64,000 bases of DNA, taken from positions 357,780-421,779 of the forward strand of contig NZ_JACBFQ010000003.1 of the NCBI RefSeq assembly GCF_021401125.1, in the 5' to 3' direction. Source of the DNA: Xanthobacter sp. NM-59. Its GTDB lineage: Bacteria; Pseudomonadota; Alphaproteobacteria; Rhizobiales; Xanthobacteraceae. Every line of letters starts with the position of its first letter. Within the stretch, counting starts at the first letter, position 1. Of this stretch, positions 37,822-46,008 are shown piece after piece. The position numbers and the translations under genes are program-made. Under the pieces are notes generated by a model. It was not told where the DNA came from, did no database searches, and worked only from the letters and a program-made list of their open reading frames with translations.

Positions 37822-39063
37822 GTGCGCGCATTCCGCTTCATCACCTTCATCGCCCTCGCCATGCTGCCCCTGCGCGCGGAAGCCGCCCATGTCTCCGTGC
37901 GTGGCAATGAGATTCTGGTGGACGGGCGCCCCTTCATTCCCAACGGCGCCGCGGGCGAAACCCGCCTGGCCGAGCTGAAGGCGCTGGGGGCCAATGTGGT
38001 GCGCACCTATGGCCAGGAGCCCGGCGAGATCCTCGATGCGGCGCAGCGGGCCGGGCTGAAGGTGATCGTCGGCTTCTGGATGGGGCAGCCCCGCCTCGGC
38101 TTTGATTACCGCAACCGTCAGGCAGTCGATGCGCAGCTCGAGAACCTGCGCCACATGGTGGAAAGATACCGGAACCACCCGGCCCTGCTCATGTGGGGCA
38201 TCGGCAACGAGGTGGAGGTGGAGCTTCCGCCGGCGGAGGTGCAGGCCACCGTGTGGCCGGCCATCGAGGAGGCCGCGCGCATGGTCAAGACCCTCGATCC
38301 GAGCCACCCCACCCTCGCGGTGCTGGCGGAGGTGGGCACCGACAAGGCCCGCCAGCTGAAGGAGCTGGCCCCCTCCATCGACGTGCTCGGCATCAATGGC
38401 TATGGCGACGGCCTGCTGACGGCGGAAACCCGCGCCCGCGCCCAGGGCTGGGCCGGCCCCGTGGTGTTGACGGAAATGGGCCCGCTCGGCCACTGGGAGG
38501 CCCCCAAGACCCCCTGGGGCGCCCGCATCGAGCCCACCTCGTCCACCAAGGCGGACCTCATGCGCCGCTACCTGTCCATGGCCAGCCATTCGGGCGTGGG
38601 CACCATCGTCTTCCTCTGGGGCCAGAAGCAGGAGGTGACGCCCACCTGGTATTCGCTGCTGCTGCCCAACGGCGACTGGAGCGAGACGGTGGAGGTGATG
38701 GCGGACCAGTGGGACGGCACTCCCCCCGGCGGCGACAACCACGCTCCGCGCATCCTCTCGCTCCAGCTCGATGGCCCGGTGCTGCTGAAGCGCAACGGCA
38801 TGACCCAGCTCCGCGTCAACGCCACCGATCCCGATGGCGACCCGCTGAAGGTGGAATGGCAGGTGATGGCCGAAAGCACCGCACCCAGCCTCGGCGGCGA
38901 TCCCGAGCCGGTTCCGCCCAGCTTTCCGGAAGCCGTGCACGAGGCGGGGCCGAACATGGTCCGCATCGGCCCGCTCCAGCCCGGTGCCTACCGCGTGTTC
39001 GTCACCGTGCGCGACGGCCGAGGCGCCGCCGCCACCGGCAACGTGCCGATCCTGGTGCGGTGA
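37822..39063 (+). CDS. Secreted glycoside hydrolase with TIM-barrel fold (GH2/GH72-like)
   Basis: A 413-residue protein beginning at GTG 37822 behind an AGGAG. A signal peptide (FRFITFIALAMLPLRAEA) leads to a barrel: NGAAGETRLAELKALGANVV, then GNEVEVE (N128-E129, likely acid/base), then VLTEMGP (Glu near 217, likely nucleophile) and LWGQKQE. The last 110 residues form a beta domain starting HAPRILSLQLDGPV. The two-glutamate arrangement is that of retaining clan A enzymes. Substrate is unknown; beta-glucan or the cell's own polysaccharide are options. Confidence 0.75.
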   Translation: MRAFRFITFIALAMLPLRAEAAHVSVRGNEILVDGRPFIPNGAAGETRLAELKALGANVVRTYGQEPGEILDAAQRAGLKVIVGFWMGQPRLGFDYRNRQAVDAQLENLRHMVERYRNHPALLMWGIGNEVEVELPPAEVQATVWPAIEEAARMVKTLDPSHPTLAVLAEVGTDKARQLKELAPSIDVLGINGYGDGLLTAETRARAQGWAGPVVLTEMGPLGHWEAPKTPWGARIEPTSSTKADLMRRYLSMASHSGVGTIVFLWGQKQEVTPTWYSLLLPNGDWSETVEVMADQWDGTPPGGDNHAPRILSLQLDGPVLLKRNGMTQLRVNATDPDGDPLKVEWQVMAESTAPSLGGDPEPVPPSFPEAVHEAGPNMVRIGPLQPGAYRVFVTVRDGRGAAATGNVPILVR

Positions 39064-39163
39064 CCCCGGCCCCGCGCCGCACGCTCCGCATTGCCGGGCA
39101 TCAGCGGGAGGGCGCGATTGCGGAAGCCATTTTCATTGGTGATTTTCTTGCGGAGAGCTTTTG

Positions 39164-39673
39164 ATGGCGAAGATTGACAGGCTGCTGGTGGGCGAGGCCC
39201 TGGTGGGCGACGGCAACGAGGTGGCGCATATCGACCTCATCATGGGCCCGCGCGGCTCGTCCGCCGAATATGCGTTCGTCAGCGCGCTCACCAACAACAA
39301 GGACGGCTTCACCACCCTGCTCGCCGTGGTGGAGCCGAACCTGCTCGCCAAACCGAACACGGTGCTGTTCAACAAGGTGACCATCAAGGATGCCCGCCAG
39401 GCGGTGCAGATGTTCGGACCCGCCCAATATGCGGTGGCCAAGGCGGTCACCGACAGCGTGGCCGAAGGCATCATCCCCATCGAGGAAGCGGACGACATCT
39501 TCATCTGCGTGGGGGTGTTCATCCACTGGGACGCCGAGGACGACGCCCGCATCCAGGACTTCAACTATGAGGCGACCCGGCAGGCCATCCACCGCGCCGT
39601 GACCGGCTCGCCCCGGCCGGCAGACGCCATCGCCCGCGCGCACAGCGCCCAGCACCCGCTCGCCGCCCGCTGA
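39164..39673 (+). CDS. fae: Formaldehyde-activating enzyme homologue (Fae)
   Basis: A 169-residue protein of the Fae family, which condenses formaldehyde with tetrahydromethanopterin in methylotrophs. [20 protein letters not shown] contains the conserved catalytic-type His (residue 22). [19 protein letters not shown] and [12 protein letters not shown] follow in the family order, and length is normal. The ATG at 39164 is used. No other H4MPT-pathway gene is in the window, so it could be the main Fae or one of the orphan paralogues whose role is less clear. It is 100 bases after the glycosidase gene. Confidence 0.88.
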   Translation: MAKIDRLLVGEALVGDGNEVAHIDLIMGPRGSSAEYAFVSALTNNKDGFTTLLAVVEPNLLAKPNTVLFNKVTIKDARQAVQMFGPAQYAVAKAVTDSVAEGIIPIEEADDIFICVGVFIHWDAEDDARIQDFNYEATRQAIHRAVTGSPRPADAIARAHSAQHPLAAR

Positions 39674-39692
39674 TCCCGCCGCCAGCGCGCGA

Positions 39693-40280
39693 TTATACCG
39701 GCGCGCGCACGTCCGCCGGCACTTCGTCCAGCTTGCCGGTTGGGGCAAGGAATTTGATGAGCTGCACCGCCCGGTCGCCGGGGGAGGCCAGCTTGGCGAT
39801 AATGCCGCGCAGCGCCTTGAACTCCTGCGCCGACAACGGCTCGAACAGCGAGTCGTTGGCGGGCACCTGAACCTTGACCAGCTCGGTCAGGCGCCGTTCC
39901 GCCTCCGCCGTCACCGCCAGCACCACCCGGCGGCGGTCCTCCGGGTTCACGGTCTTGGTGACGAGGCCCGCCGTGACCAGCTTGTTCACCTCCAGGGTGA
40001 TGAAGGCGCCGGACAGATGCAGATGCTCCGCCACCTGGTTCACGCCCAGATTGGTCATGCGGTCGCTGAGCCGGGCGATGGAGGTCAGGATCGTGTATTG
40101 CGTGCCGGACAGGCCGATCAGCCCCCCCAGCCGGTCCCGCACTTCCTCGATGACCGCGGCGAACGCCAGCATGTCGTGCAACAGGTCGCGAAAGGTGACA
40201 TCGGACCTGTCCACCAGGAGGGCCGGCCGCGAGACCGTGAGCGGCAGAGGCTTGCGACCCTTGGCTGGCTTCAACGACAT
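39693..40280 (-). CDS. MarR-family transcriptional regulator
   Basis: A 195-residue winged-helix repressor. The DNA-binding part is NLGVNQVAEHLHLSGAFITL with the wing KTVNPEDRRRVVLAVT, which contains the conserved Asp-Arg-Arg. Flanking helices (FRDLLHDMLAFAAVIEEV and the C-terminal helix) build the dimer. The ATG at 40280 was chosen over one 21 bases upstream. A perfect inverted repeat 69 bases upstream (40349-40367) is a likely operator, so it probably represses itself. It is convergent with fae, with stop codons 19 bases apart. Confidence 0.9.
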   Translation of the reverse strand: MSLKPAKGRKPLPLTVSRPALLVDRSDVTFRDLLHDMLAFAAVIEEVRDRLGGLIGLSGTQYTILTSIARLSDRMTNLGVNQVAEHLHLSGAFITLEVNKLVTAGLVTKTVNPEDRRRVVLAVTAEAERRLTELVKVQVPANDSLFEPLSAQEFKALRGIIAKLASPGDRAVQLIKFLAPTGKLDEVPADVRAPV

Positions 40281-40348
40281 GACACGGCACTCCTCCGGCA
40301 ACTGCGCGCCGCCCCGCAGCGGATGCGGCGCGCTTCCATCCCCGGTAT

Positions 40349-40367
40349 TAGCTATTTGCGATAGCTA
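40349..40367. promoter_or_regulatory. Candidate MarR operator
   Basis: TAGCTAT, a 5-base centre TTGCG, then ATAGCTA form a perfect 7-bp inverted repeat in an otherwise GC-rich region, 69 bases upstream of the MarR gene start. Size and symmetry fit a MarR dimer site. Confidence 0.6.
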
Positions 40368-40509
40368 TATGATATCACCGGTCCGGTCGAGTGAGCATCC
40401 GCCAGACGGTCAGGGTCGCCCAACCTTCGGGTCATGGCTGCGCGCGGGCGGGGCCGGGAAATGGCCCGCCGAAAAATGCTGCGGTGCGCGCAGCCGGGTT
40501 ACGCAAGGC

Positions 40510-41319
40510 TCATTCGGTACTGGCGGGACGCAGGCCGCCATACGTGTTCCACGGCGTGGCCACCAGCCACCCGCAATCCACCGGCAGGTTCACCCCGGTA
40601 ATGGCCGAGGCCTCCTCCCCCGCCAGGAAGGCAACCGCCCGGGCCACTTCGTCCGGCTCCACCAGGCGCTGCATCGCCGCGTTCGCCTCCAGGGCCGACA
40701 CGTCCCGCTCGCCGCGCGCGATGGCCTGCCGCAGAGCGGGCGTGAGCGTGTAGCCGGGCGAAACCGCGTTCACCCGCACCCCTTGAGGGCCCCACTCGGC
40801 CGCCAGGCACTCGGTCATGGCGATCACGGCGGCCTTCGCAGGGCCGTAGGCGTGGAGGGGAACCGACCGCAGGCCGGTGATGGAGGCGATGTTGACGATG
40901 CTGCCGCCGCGCCGGGTCAGCATGGCCCGCGCGAAGGCCAGGCAGGCCACATAAGTGCCGCGCTGGTCGATGCGGATCACGTCGTCCCAGCGGGACAAAG
41001 GCAGGTCGTGGGGCCGCTCCGGCGGCTGAAGCACCCCGGCGCTGTTCACCAGCACCGCCACCGGGCCGAACTCGGCCTCAATGGTCGCGGCGCAGGCGGC
41101 AAGGCCCTCCGCGTCGCCGACATCGGCCGCGTATGCCCGGCCGCCCACCTCGGCGGCGAGCTGCTCGGCCGGCTCCAGGCTGCGGTCGAGCACCGCGACG
41201 CGGGCCCCCGCCTGGGCGAAATGGCGCACACAGGCGGCACCGATGCCGCTGGCGCCACCGGTCACCACCACCACGGGCGCGACATTTCCAATCGAGCGCT
41301 CGCTTTTTAAAACGGACAT
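40510..41319 (-). CDS. Short-chain dehydrogenase/reductase
   Basis: A 269-residue classical SDR. The cofactor motif VVTGGASGIGAA is near residues 18-29, with Asp (VLDRS) after the second strand pointing to NAD(H) rather than NADP(H). NSAGV, the catalytic Ser in NIASITG and YGPAKAA (Tyr-x3-Lys) follow, then SPGYTLTPA. Its substrate is a hydroxyl/keto compound that cannot be named. It lies upstream of the MarR gene on the same strand, 229 bases away, and could be a target of that regulator. Confidence 0.9.
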   Translation of the reverse strand: MSVLKSERSIGNVAPVVVVTGGASGIGAACVRHFAQAGARVAVLDRSLEPAEQLAAEVGGRAYAADVGDAEGLAACAATIEAEFGPVAVLVNSAGVLQPPERPHDLPLSRWDDVIRIDQRGTYVACLAFARAMLTRRGGSIVNIASITGLRSVPLHAYGPAKAAVIAMTECLAAEWGPQGVRVNAVSPGYTLTPALRQAIARGERDVSALEANAAMQRLVEPDEVARAVAFLAGEEASAITGVNLPVDCGWLVATPWNTYGGLRPASTE

Positions 41320-41481
41320 GCCTTTCCTCCCTCACCTTTGCTTGGAGAGGCGGATGGGTCCTTTCCGCGTCGCTGTCAATGGGTGGATATCAAGTCGGGC
41401 GCTTCGCCACCGTTCGAAAAGGGCGCCATGAAGGCTGTGCAATCGGATTGCGCGATCGGGGCACAGCTGGCCGCAAGGGGC

Positions 41482-41507
41482 CTCCCCCGGGGAAATCCTC
41501 GGGGGAG
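41482..41507. terminator. Hairpin between the SDR and pyrophosphatase genes
   Basis: CTCCCCCG at 41482-41489 pairs with CGGGGGAG at 41500-41507 around a 10-base loop, 24 bases past the ppa stop. The only T-run lies between the gene and the hairpin, so termination efficiency is unclear. Confidence 0.45.
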
Positions 41508-41531
41508 CACCCGCATTGAAAAAGGCGATCC

Positions 41532-42065
41532 TCAGGCCTTGGCCTGGCCGCGCTCCATGGCCTCGACGATCAGCTTGTGGGCTTCCGCCTTGTCGCCCCA
41601 GCGCAGAACCTTCACCCACTTGTTGGGCTCCAGGTCCTTGTAGTGCTCGAAGAAGTGCTCGATCTGCTTCAGCGTGATCTCGGGCAGATCGGTGTATTCG
41701 GCCACCTTGTCATAGCGCTTGGTGAGCTTGGAGACGGGCACGGCGACGATCTTCTCGTCCTGGCCGCTCTCGTCCTCCATCACCAGCACGCCGACCGGGC
41801 GCACCGCGATCACGGAGCCGGGCACCAGGGCGCGCGTGTTGCACACGAGCACGTCGGCCGGGTCGCCGTCGCCGGAAAGGGTGTGAGGGATGAAGCCGTA
41901 ATTCCCCGGATAGCGCATGGAGGTATAGAGGAAGCGGTCCACGAACAGGGCGCCGGACTCCTTGTCCATCTCGTACTTGATCGGCTCGCCACCGATCGGC
42001 ACTTCGATGATGACGTTGACTTCCTCCGGGGCTTTCTTGCCAGTTGGAATGGCTTCGATGCGCAT
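41532..42065 (-). CDS. ppa: Inorganic pyrophosphatase
   Basis: A 177-residue soluble family I enzyme that hydrolyses pyrophosphate. The signature DGDPADVLV carries the metal-binding Asp residues. [32 protein letters not shown] and the C-terminal [14 protein letters not shown] are typical. Length is normal. It is followed by no obvious operon partner; the GNAT gene upstream ends 51 bases before its start. Confidence 0.97.
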   Translation of the reverse strand: MRIEAIPTGKKAPEEVNVIIEVPIGGEPIKYEMDKESGALFVDRFLYTSMRYPGNYGFIPHTLSGDGDPADVLVCNTRALVPGSVIAVRPVGVLVMEDESGQDEKIVAVPVSKLTKRYDKVAEYTDLPEITLKQIEHFFEHYKDLEPNKWVKVLRWGDKAEAHKLIVEAMERGQAKA

Positions 42066-42116
42066 GTCAGTCTCGCTTCCAGCTTGGGGTCGCGCGGGAA
42101 TGACTCCGCGCGGGCG

Positions 42117-42626
42117 CTACCGCTGCCAAGCGAAGGCGATCTTGTCCAGCGTTTTCGTGCCGAACCGTTCATTGGACGATGCGACCGGTTGCCCTCCCAG
42201 CGCCGTATAGAAACCCACCGCGGCTTCGTTTTCCGCCAGCGCCCACACCACCAGACCACCCAGGCGCGCCATCGCCAGATCGCTGCGCGCAGAGGCGAAC
42301 AGGCGCTGGCCGAAGCCCAGGCCCTGGAACTGGGGATGCAGGTAGATCTCATAGATCTCGCCGCCATAGGGCAGCGCCTTGGCGCGGTTGCCGCCGTAAT
42401 TCACGTAGCCGGCGAGTTCGTTGCCCACCTTCAGCACGTTGAGACGGCTGCCGCGGGCGATGGCGGCTTCCCACCACGCCGGGCCGCGCCGCTCCACCAT
42501 GCGTTCCAGCTCCAGGCCGGGGATGAGCCCGCGATAGGTGGCGCGCCAAGCCGCGTCGTGAACCGCCGAAATGTCCAGGGCATCGGCGGGTTTCGCTCTT
42601 CGGATTTCGATGACGAGCGTGCTCAT
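42117..42626 (-). CDS. GNAT-family N-acetyltransferase
   Basis: A 169-residue acetyltransferase. The acetyl-CoA loop is in HPQFQGLGFGQRLFASA (Q-x-x-G-x-G), preceded by EIYEIYL and followed by the NEAAVGFYTALGG motif near the end. RRAKPADALDISAVHDAAW is the usual N-terminus. The ATG at 42626 was selected; the much longer upstream frame reads through the opposite-strand gene. Substrate unknown. Confidence 0.88.
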   Translation of the reverse strand: MSTLVIEIRRAKPADALDISAVHDAAWRATYRGLIPGLELERMVERRGPAWWEAAIARGSRLNVLKVGNELAGYVNYGGNRAKALPYGGEIYEIYLHPQFQGLGFGQRLFASARSDLAMARLGGLVVWALAENEAAVGFYTALGGQPVASSNERFGTKTLDKIAFAWQR

Positions 42627-42825
42627 GGATGAATGGAAGCAAACCTTCACCCGTCCTTCAAGACATTTCGGAACCGGGCACGGTAACGTCATTTTCAGAT
42701 GACAGGCGGGCCGGCCTTTCCCCGCCGTGGGACGGGCGCTAGCATCGCGCCGCCGAAGGAATCGTCCGGAGGCGTTCCGGCGGGGTCGCCTCGCCGCATC
42801 GTGATCCCCGAGGTCTGGCCGCCCC

Positions 42826-43146
42826 GTGCGCATGCTCCGATTTCTTCTCCGCTTCGTCGGCTTCTGGCTGGTGGCCGGCGGGTTCGTGGCGCTGATCGTC
42901 GACGGCACGCGGTCCATCGCGGCCTCGCAGGTCCTGTTCACCTCGGTGGGCGACGCCTGGGGCGTGATCGCCCCGGAAAAGCTCGATGAAGCGCAGGCCA
43001 GCGCCACCGCCGCCGCGCCCTGGCTTTGGCCGAAGCTGGTGGAACCGCTGCTGGGGCTGCCGGCCTCGGTCATGCTGGTGGTGGTCGGCCTCGTCCTGCT
43101 CGGCCTCGGGCGGGCGCGGGAGCGCTCCCGCTTCCAGGCGAGCTGA
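42826..43146 (+). CDS. Small two-span membrane protein of unknown function
   Basis: 106 residues: a first hydrophobic helix ([19 protein letters not shown]), a polar middle containing [17 protein letters not shown], and a second helix ([18 protein letters not shown]) with a basic C-terminus. GTG at 42826 or ATG at 42832 can start it. I have seen this layout in Rhizobiales proteins without assigned function. It precedes msrA by 130 bases on the same strand. Confidence 0.68.
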   Translation: MRMLRFLLRFVGFWLVAGGFVALIVDGTRSIAASQVLFTSVGDAWGVIAPEKLDEAQASATAAAPWLWPKLVEPLLGLPASVMLVVVGLVLLGLGRARERSRFQAS

Positions 43147-43276
43147 AACGCGCGGCCAACCGGCGAAGGGCCTCCCGCAGGCAGCGGCGAGACCCCATAT
43201 TGGGCCCACACAGCAACAGCGCCCCACCGACGCGCCGGCGGAGCCGGACGGGTTCGGCGCACGCGGGAGCCTCGCC

Positions 43277-43933
43277 ATGCTCTTCATGAGGAAACCACTC
43301 AACCTGCCCACCGCCGCCGAGGCGCTGCCGGGGCGGCCGGCACCCCTGCCCACCGCCACCACCCATTTCGTCTCGGGCCACCCACTGAAGGGACCCTACC
43401 CCGAAGGGCTTCAAAGCGCCGTGTTCGCGCTGGGCTGCTTCTGGGGCGCGGAGCGCAAGTTCTGGCAGCAGCCCGGCGTGTGGGTGACCGCCGTGGGCTA
43501 TGTCGCGGGCCTGACGCCCAACCCCACCTATGAGGAAGTCTGCTCAGGCCTCACTGGCCACACCGAGGCGGTTCTGGTGGTCTATGACCCGGCCGTGGTC
43601 ACTTTCAAGGCCCTGCTCAAGCTGTTCTTCGAGGCCCATGACCCGACCCAGGGCATGCGCCAGGGCAATGACGTGGGCACCCAGTACCGGTCCGGGATCT
43701 ATGTGTCGGGCGAGGAGCAGATGGCCGCGGCGCAGGCGGCCAAGGCGGCCTACGAGGCGGTGCTCAAACCCCGGGGCTTCGGCCCCATCACCACCGAAAT
43801 CGCGCCGCTGGGCCCGTTCTACTTCGCCGAGGATTACCACCAGCAATATCTGGCGAAGAACCCCAACGGCTATTGCGGGCTGGGCGGCACCGGCGTGTCC
43901 TGCCCCATCGGTACCGGGATCGCGGCGCAATAA
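43277..43933 (+). CDS. msrA: Peptide methionine sulfoxide reductase A
   Basis: A 218-residue repair enzyme that reduces methionine-S-sulfoxide. The catalytic cysteine is in [13 protein letters not shown] near residue 54. [25 protein letters not shown] and [12 protein letters not shown] are the conserved substrate-side motifs. The C-terminal [13 protein letters not shown] supplies recycling cysteines. The N-terminal extension of about 45 residues ([19 protein letters not shown]) resembles other MsrA proteins of this length. ATG 43277. Confidence 0.96.
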   Translation: MLFMRKPLNLPTAAEALPGRPAPLPTATTHFVSGHPLKGPYPEGLQSAVFALGCFWGAERKFWQQPGVWVTAVGYVAGLTPNPTYEEVCSGLTGHTEAVLVVYDPAVVTFKALLKLFFEAHDPTQGMRQGNDVGTQYRSGIYVSGEEQMAAAQAAKAAYEAVLKPRGFGPITTEIAPLGPFYFAEDYHQQYLAKNPNGYCGLGGTGVSCPIGTGIAAQ

Positions 43934-43942
43934 CAGGGGCTT

Positions 43943-43979
43943 GCGGAAGCGGCCGCCTCTTTCCGGAGGCCGCTTCCGC
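43943..43979. terminator. Shared hairpin between convergent msrA and tetR-type gene
   Basis: A perfect 12-bp stem, GCGGAAGCGGCC at 43943-43954 with 43968-43979, fills the whole gap between the two stop codons. No long T-run is present on either side. Confidence 0.65.
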
Positions 43980-44639
43980 TCAGCGTGGCGCTGTGCCGTA
44001 GGCCGCGAGGAAAACGCGCACCGCGCCGTCCACGGTCGCCTTCAGCTCGTCGGGCGAAGGAGCTTGGCTGGTGCCGAACAGCAGGCCCTTCGCCAGCTTG
44101 CCCTGGCACAGATTGAAGAACTGGAAGGCCGCCATCTCGCAGTCGTCCACCTTCAGGTGGCCGAGTTCCACCTGCCGGGCGATCAGAGCCGCGAGCCGCT
44201 GGCCACCCTGGCAGGGGCCAGCCTCGAAAAAGGTCTGGCCGATGGCGGGAAACTGCTCGGCTGCGCCGATCACCATGCGCAGAAGGCGGATGTGCTCCGG
44301 TGACACCATCATCGACATGAAGCTCTCGCCGATGCGCTTCAGAAGGCTTTCCGCATCGCTGTCGGCCGGGCCGTACTCGAACAGGCGTTCCGCCGACTTG
44401 CGCCGGTCCACCTCCACCAGGGCCTGGAACAGCTCGACCTTGCCGGCGAAATAGGAATAGATCGTCGCCTTGGAGACGCCGCTGGTGCGGGCGATCTCGT
44501 CCATGCTGGCGCCATCGAAACCCTTGTCGAAGAATACGCGGCGGGCGCCATCTATGATGGTGCGGCGCTTGCCGGTCTCGGGCTCGGTGCAGGCCGCCAT
44601 GCGCGTGGCCTGGAACTCACTCGTACTCGATTGCCTCAT
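43980..44639 (-). CDS. TetR/AcrR-family repressor of the adjacent efflux pair
   Basis: A 219-residue regulator. The N-terminal helix-turn-helix reads IIDGARRVFFDKGFDGAS then MDEIARTSGVSKATIYSYF (about residues 27-66). The rest is the ligand-binding helical domain with EQFPAIGQTFFEAG. The ATG at 44639 was chosen; a 39-residue upstream extension would cover the operator. It is divergent from the efflux genes, and an 8-bp inverted repeat lies between them, so it probably controls both directions. Inducing compound unknown. Confidence 0.92.
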   Translation of the reverse strand: MRQSSTSEFQATRMAACTEPETGKRRTIIDGARRVFFDKGFDGASMDEIARTSGVSKATIYSYFAGKVELFQALVEVDRRKSAERLFEYGPADSDAESLLKRIGESFMSMMVSPEHIRLLRMVIGAAEQFPAIGQTFFEAGPCQGGQRLAALIARQVELGHLKVDDCEMAAFQFFNLCQGKLAKGLLFGTSQAPSPDELKATVDGAVRVFLAAYGTAPR

Positions 44640-44695
44640 GTCCACCTTCCTGCCCTCACTTTGCTTAGGGGCAGCGCGGCCGACTGTCAAAGAAA

Positions 44696-44724
44696 TTGAC
44701 TGAACGGTTTGGTTCAGTCTAATT
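44696..44724 (+). promoter_or_regulatory. Efflux promoter with overlapping TetR operator
   Basis: TTGACT at 44696-44701 and CTAATT at 44719-44724, spaced by 17 bases, resemble -35 and -10 boxes. The inverted repeat GACTGAAC (44698-44705) / GTTCAGTC (44712-44719) covers the spacer. A further GACTGAAC half-site lies at 44738-44745. Bound repressor would block RNA polymerase. Confidence 0.7.
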
Positions 44725-44779
44725 GAGAGGCCGCCAGGACTGAACTGTCTGGTCAAGCGTTCCAGTGTGGAGAGGCTCC

Positions 44780-45958
44780 GTGTCCCAGGCCACCAAGTTT
44801 GAAGCAGCCGAGCACGAAACGGGCTCCCCGCCGCCGCCCGGCGTCACCGTTCTCAAGACCCGCCCGGCCGATACCCCCGCCCCGGCGGCCGAGGCCCCGG
44901 TGGCGGCCGGCCCCGCCAAGCCCAGCCGTAAGCGCCTCGTTCTGGGGGGCGTGCTGGCCCTCCTGTTGGCAGCGGGCGGCTGGTATGGGGTGCAATGGTG
45001 GCAGGTGGGCCGGTTCGAGGTGTCCACCGACGACGCTTATGTGAGCGCCGACACCTCCATCCTGGCCGCCAAGGTGGCCGGCTATGTGAAGAGCGTGGAC
45101 GTCTCCACCAACCAGCGCGTCAGGGCCGGCGACGTGATCGCCCGCATCGATGACGGCGACTATGTGCTGGCCGTGCAGGCCGCGGCGGACAAGATCGCCA
45201 CCCAGGAAGCCGCCCTCGCCCGCTTCGACGAACAGCGCAAGGCGGCGGAGGCCGCCGTCGCCCAGGCCAAGGCCCAGCTTGCCGCCACCGAGGCGGACAA
45301 GCAGCGCGCCGAGCTGGAATTTGAACGGCAGGACAAGCTCGCCAGCTCCAATTTTGCCAGCCGCTCGGTGCTCGACAATGCCCGCGCCGACCGCGACAAG
45401 GCCAATGCCAACGAGCTCTCCGCCACGGCGTCCGTGGCCTCCGCCGAGGCTTCCCTGGCGGTGCTGAAGGCGCAGCGCATCGAGGCCGAGCGGGTGCTGG
45501 CCGAATATCGCACCGCCCGCGACCAGGCCCAGCGCAATCTCGACTTCACGGTGGTACGCGCCCCCATTGACGGGGTCGTGGGCAATCGCGCGGTGCAGGT
45601 GGGCCAGCTGGTGCAGCCCGGCACGCGGCTCGCCGCCATCGTGCCCCTCGACGCCGTCTATGTGGACGCCAATTTCAAGGAAACCCAGCTCGGCCGCCTG
45701 CATCCGGGTCAGAAGGTGCAGATCTATGTGGACGCCTATCCGGACCGCGACCTGACCGGCACCGTGGAGAGCGTGTCGCCGGCCTCCGGCGCGGTGTTCT
45801 CCCTGCTGCCACCGGAGAATGCCACCGGCAACTTCACCAAGATCGTGCAACGCATTCCCGTGCGCATCGCCCTTGATGCCCACACTTTGGAAGGCCACCG
45901 GCTGCGGCCGGGCATGTCCGTGACCGCCGTGGTGGACACCCGCCCGGACACCCATTGA
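44780..45958 (+). CDS. HlyD/EmrA-type membrane fusion protein
   Basis: A 392-residue periplasmic adaptor of an efflux pump. After a Pro/Ala-rich cytoplasmic N-terminus there is one membrane span (about 50-70, LVLGGVLALLLAAGGWYGV). Next come the lipoyl-like half motif TDDAYVSADTSILAAKVAGY, a long alpha-helical hairpin rich in Ala/Gln/Glu, and the second half with VVRAPIDGVVGNRAVQVGQ. The GTG at 44780 follows GGAGAGG at 44769-44775; a GTG at 44765 is less likely. It operates with the MFS protein encoded 50 bases downstream; the outer-membrane channel must come from elsewhere. Confidence 0.92.
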   Translation: MSQATKFEAAEHETGSPPPPGVTVLKTRPADTPAPAAEAPVAAGPAKPSRKRLVLGGVLALLLAAGGWYGVQWWQVGRFEVSTDDAYVSADTSILAAKVAGYVKSVDVSTNQRVRAGDVIARIDDGDYVLAVQAAADKIATQEAALARFDEQRKAAEAAVAQAKAQLAATEADKQRAELEFERQDKLASSNFASRSVLDNARADRDKANANELSATASVASAEASLAVLKAQRIEAERVLAEYRTARDQAQRNLDFTVVRAPIDGVVGNRAVQVGQLVQPGTRLAAIVPLDAVYVDANFKETQLGRLHPGQKVQIYVDAYPDRDLTGTVESVSPASGAVFSLLPPENATGNFTKIVQRIPVRIALDAHTLEGHRLRPGMSVTAVVDTRPDTH

Positions 45959-46008
45959 GGCCCGGAGCGGTGAAGACCCGAGCCGCGCCCAAGGCCGGAG
46001 GCTGACCC

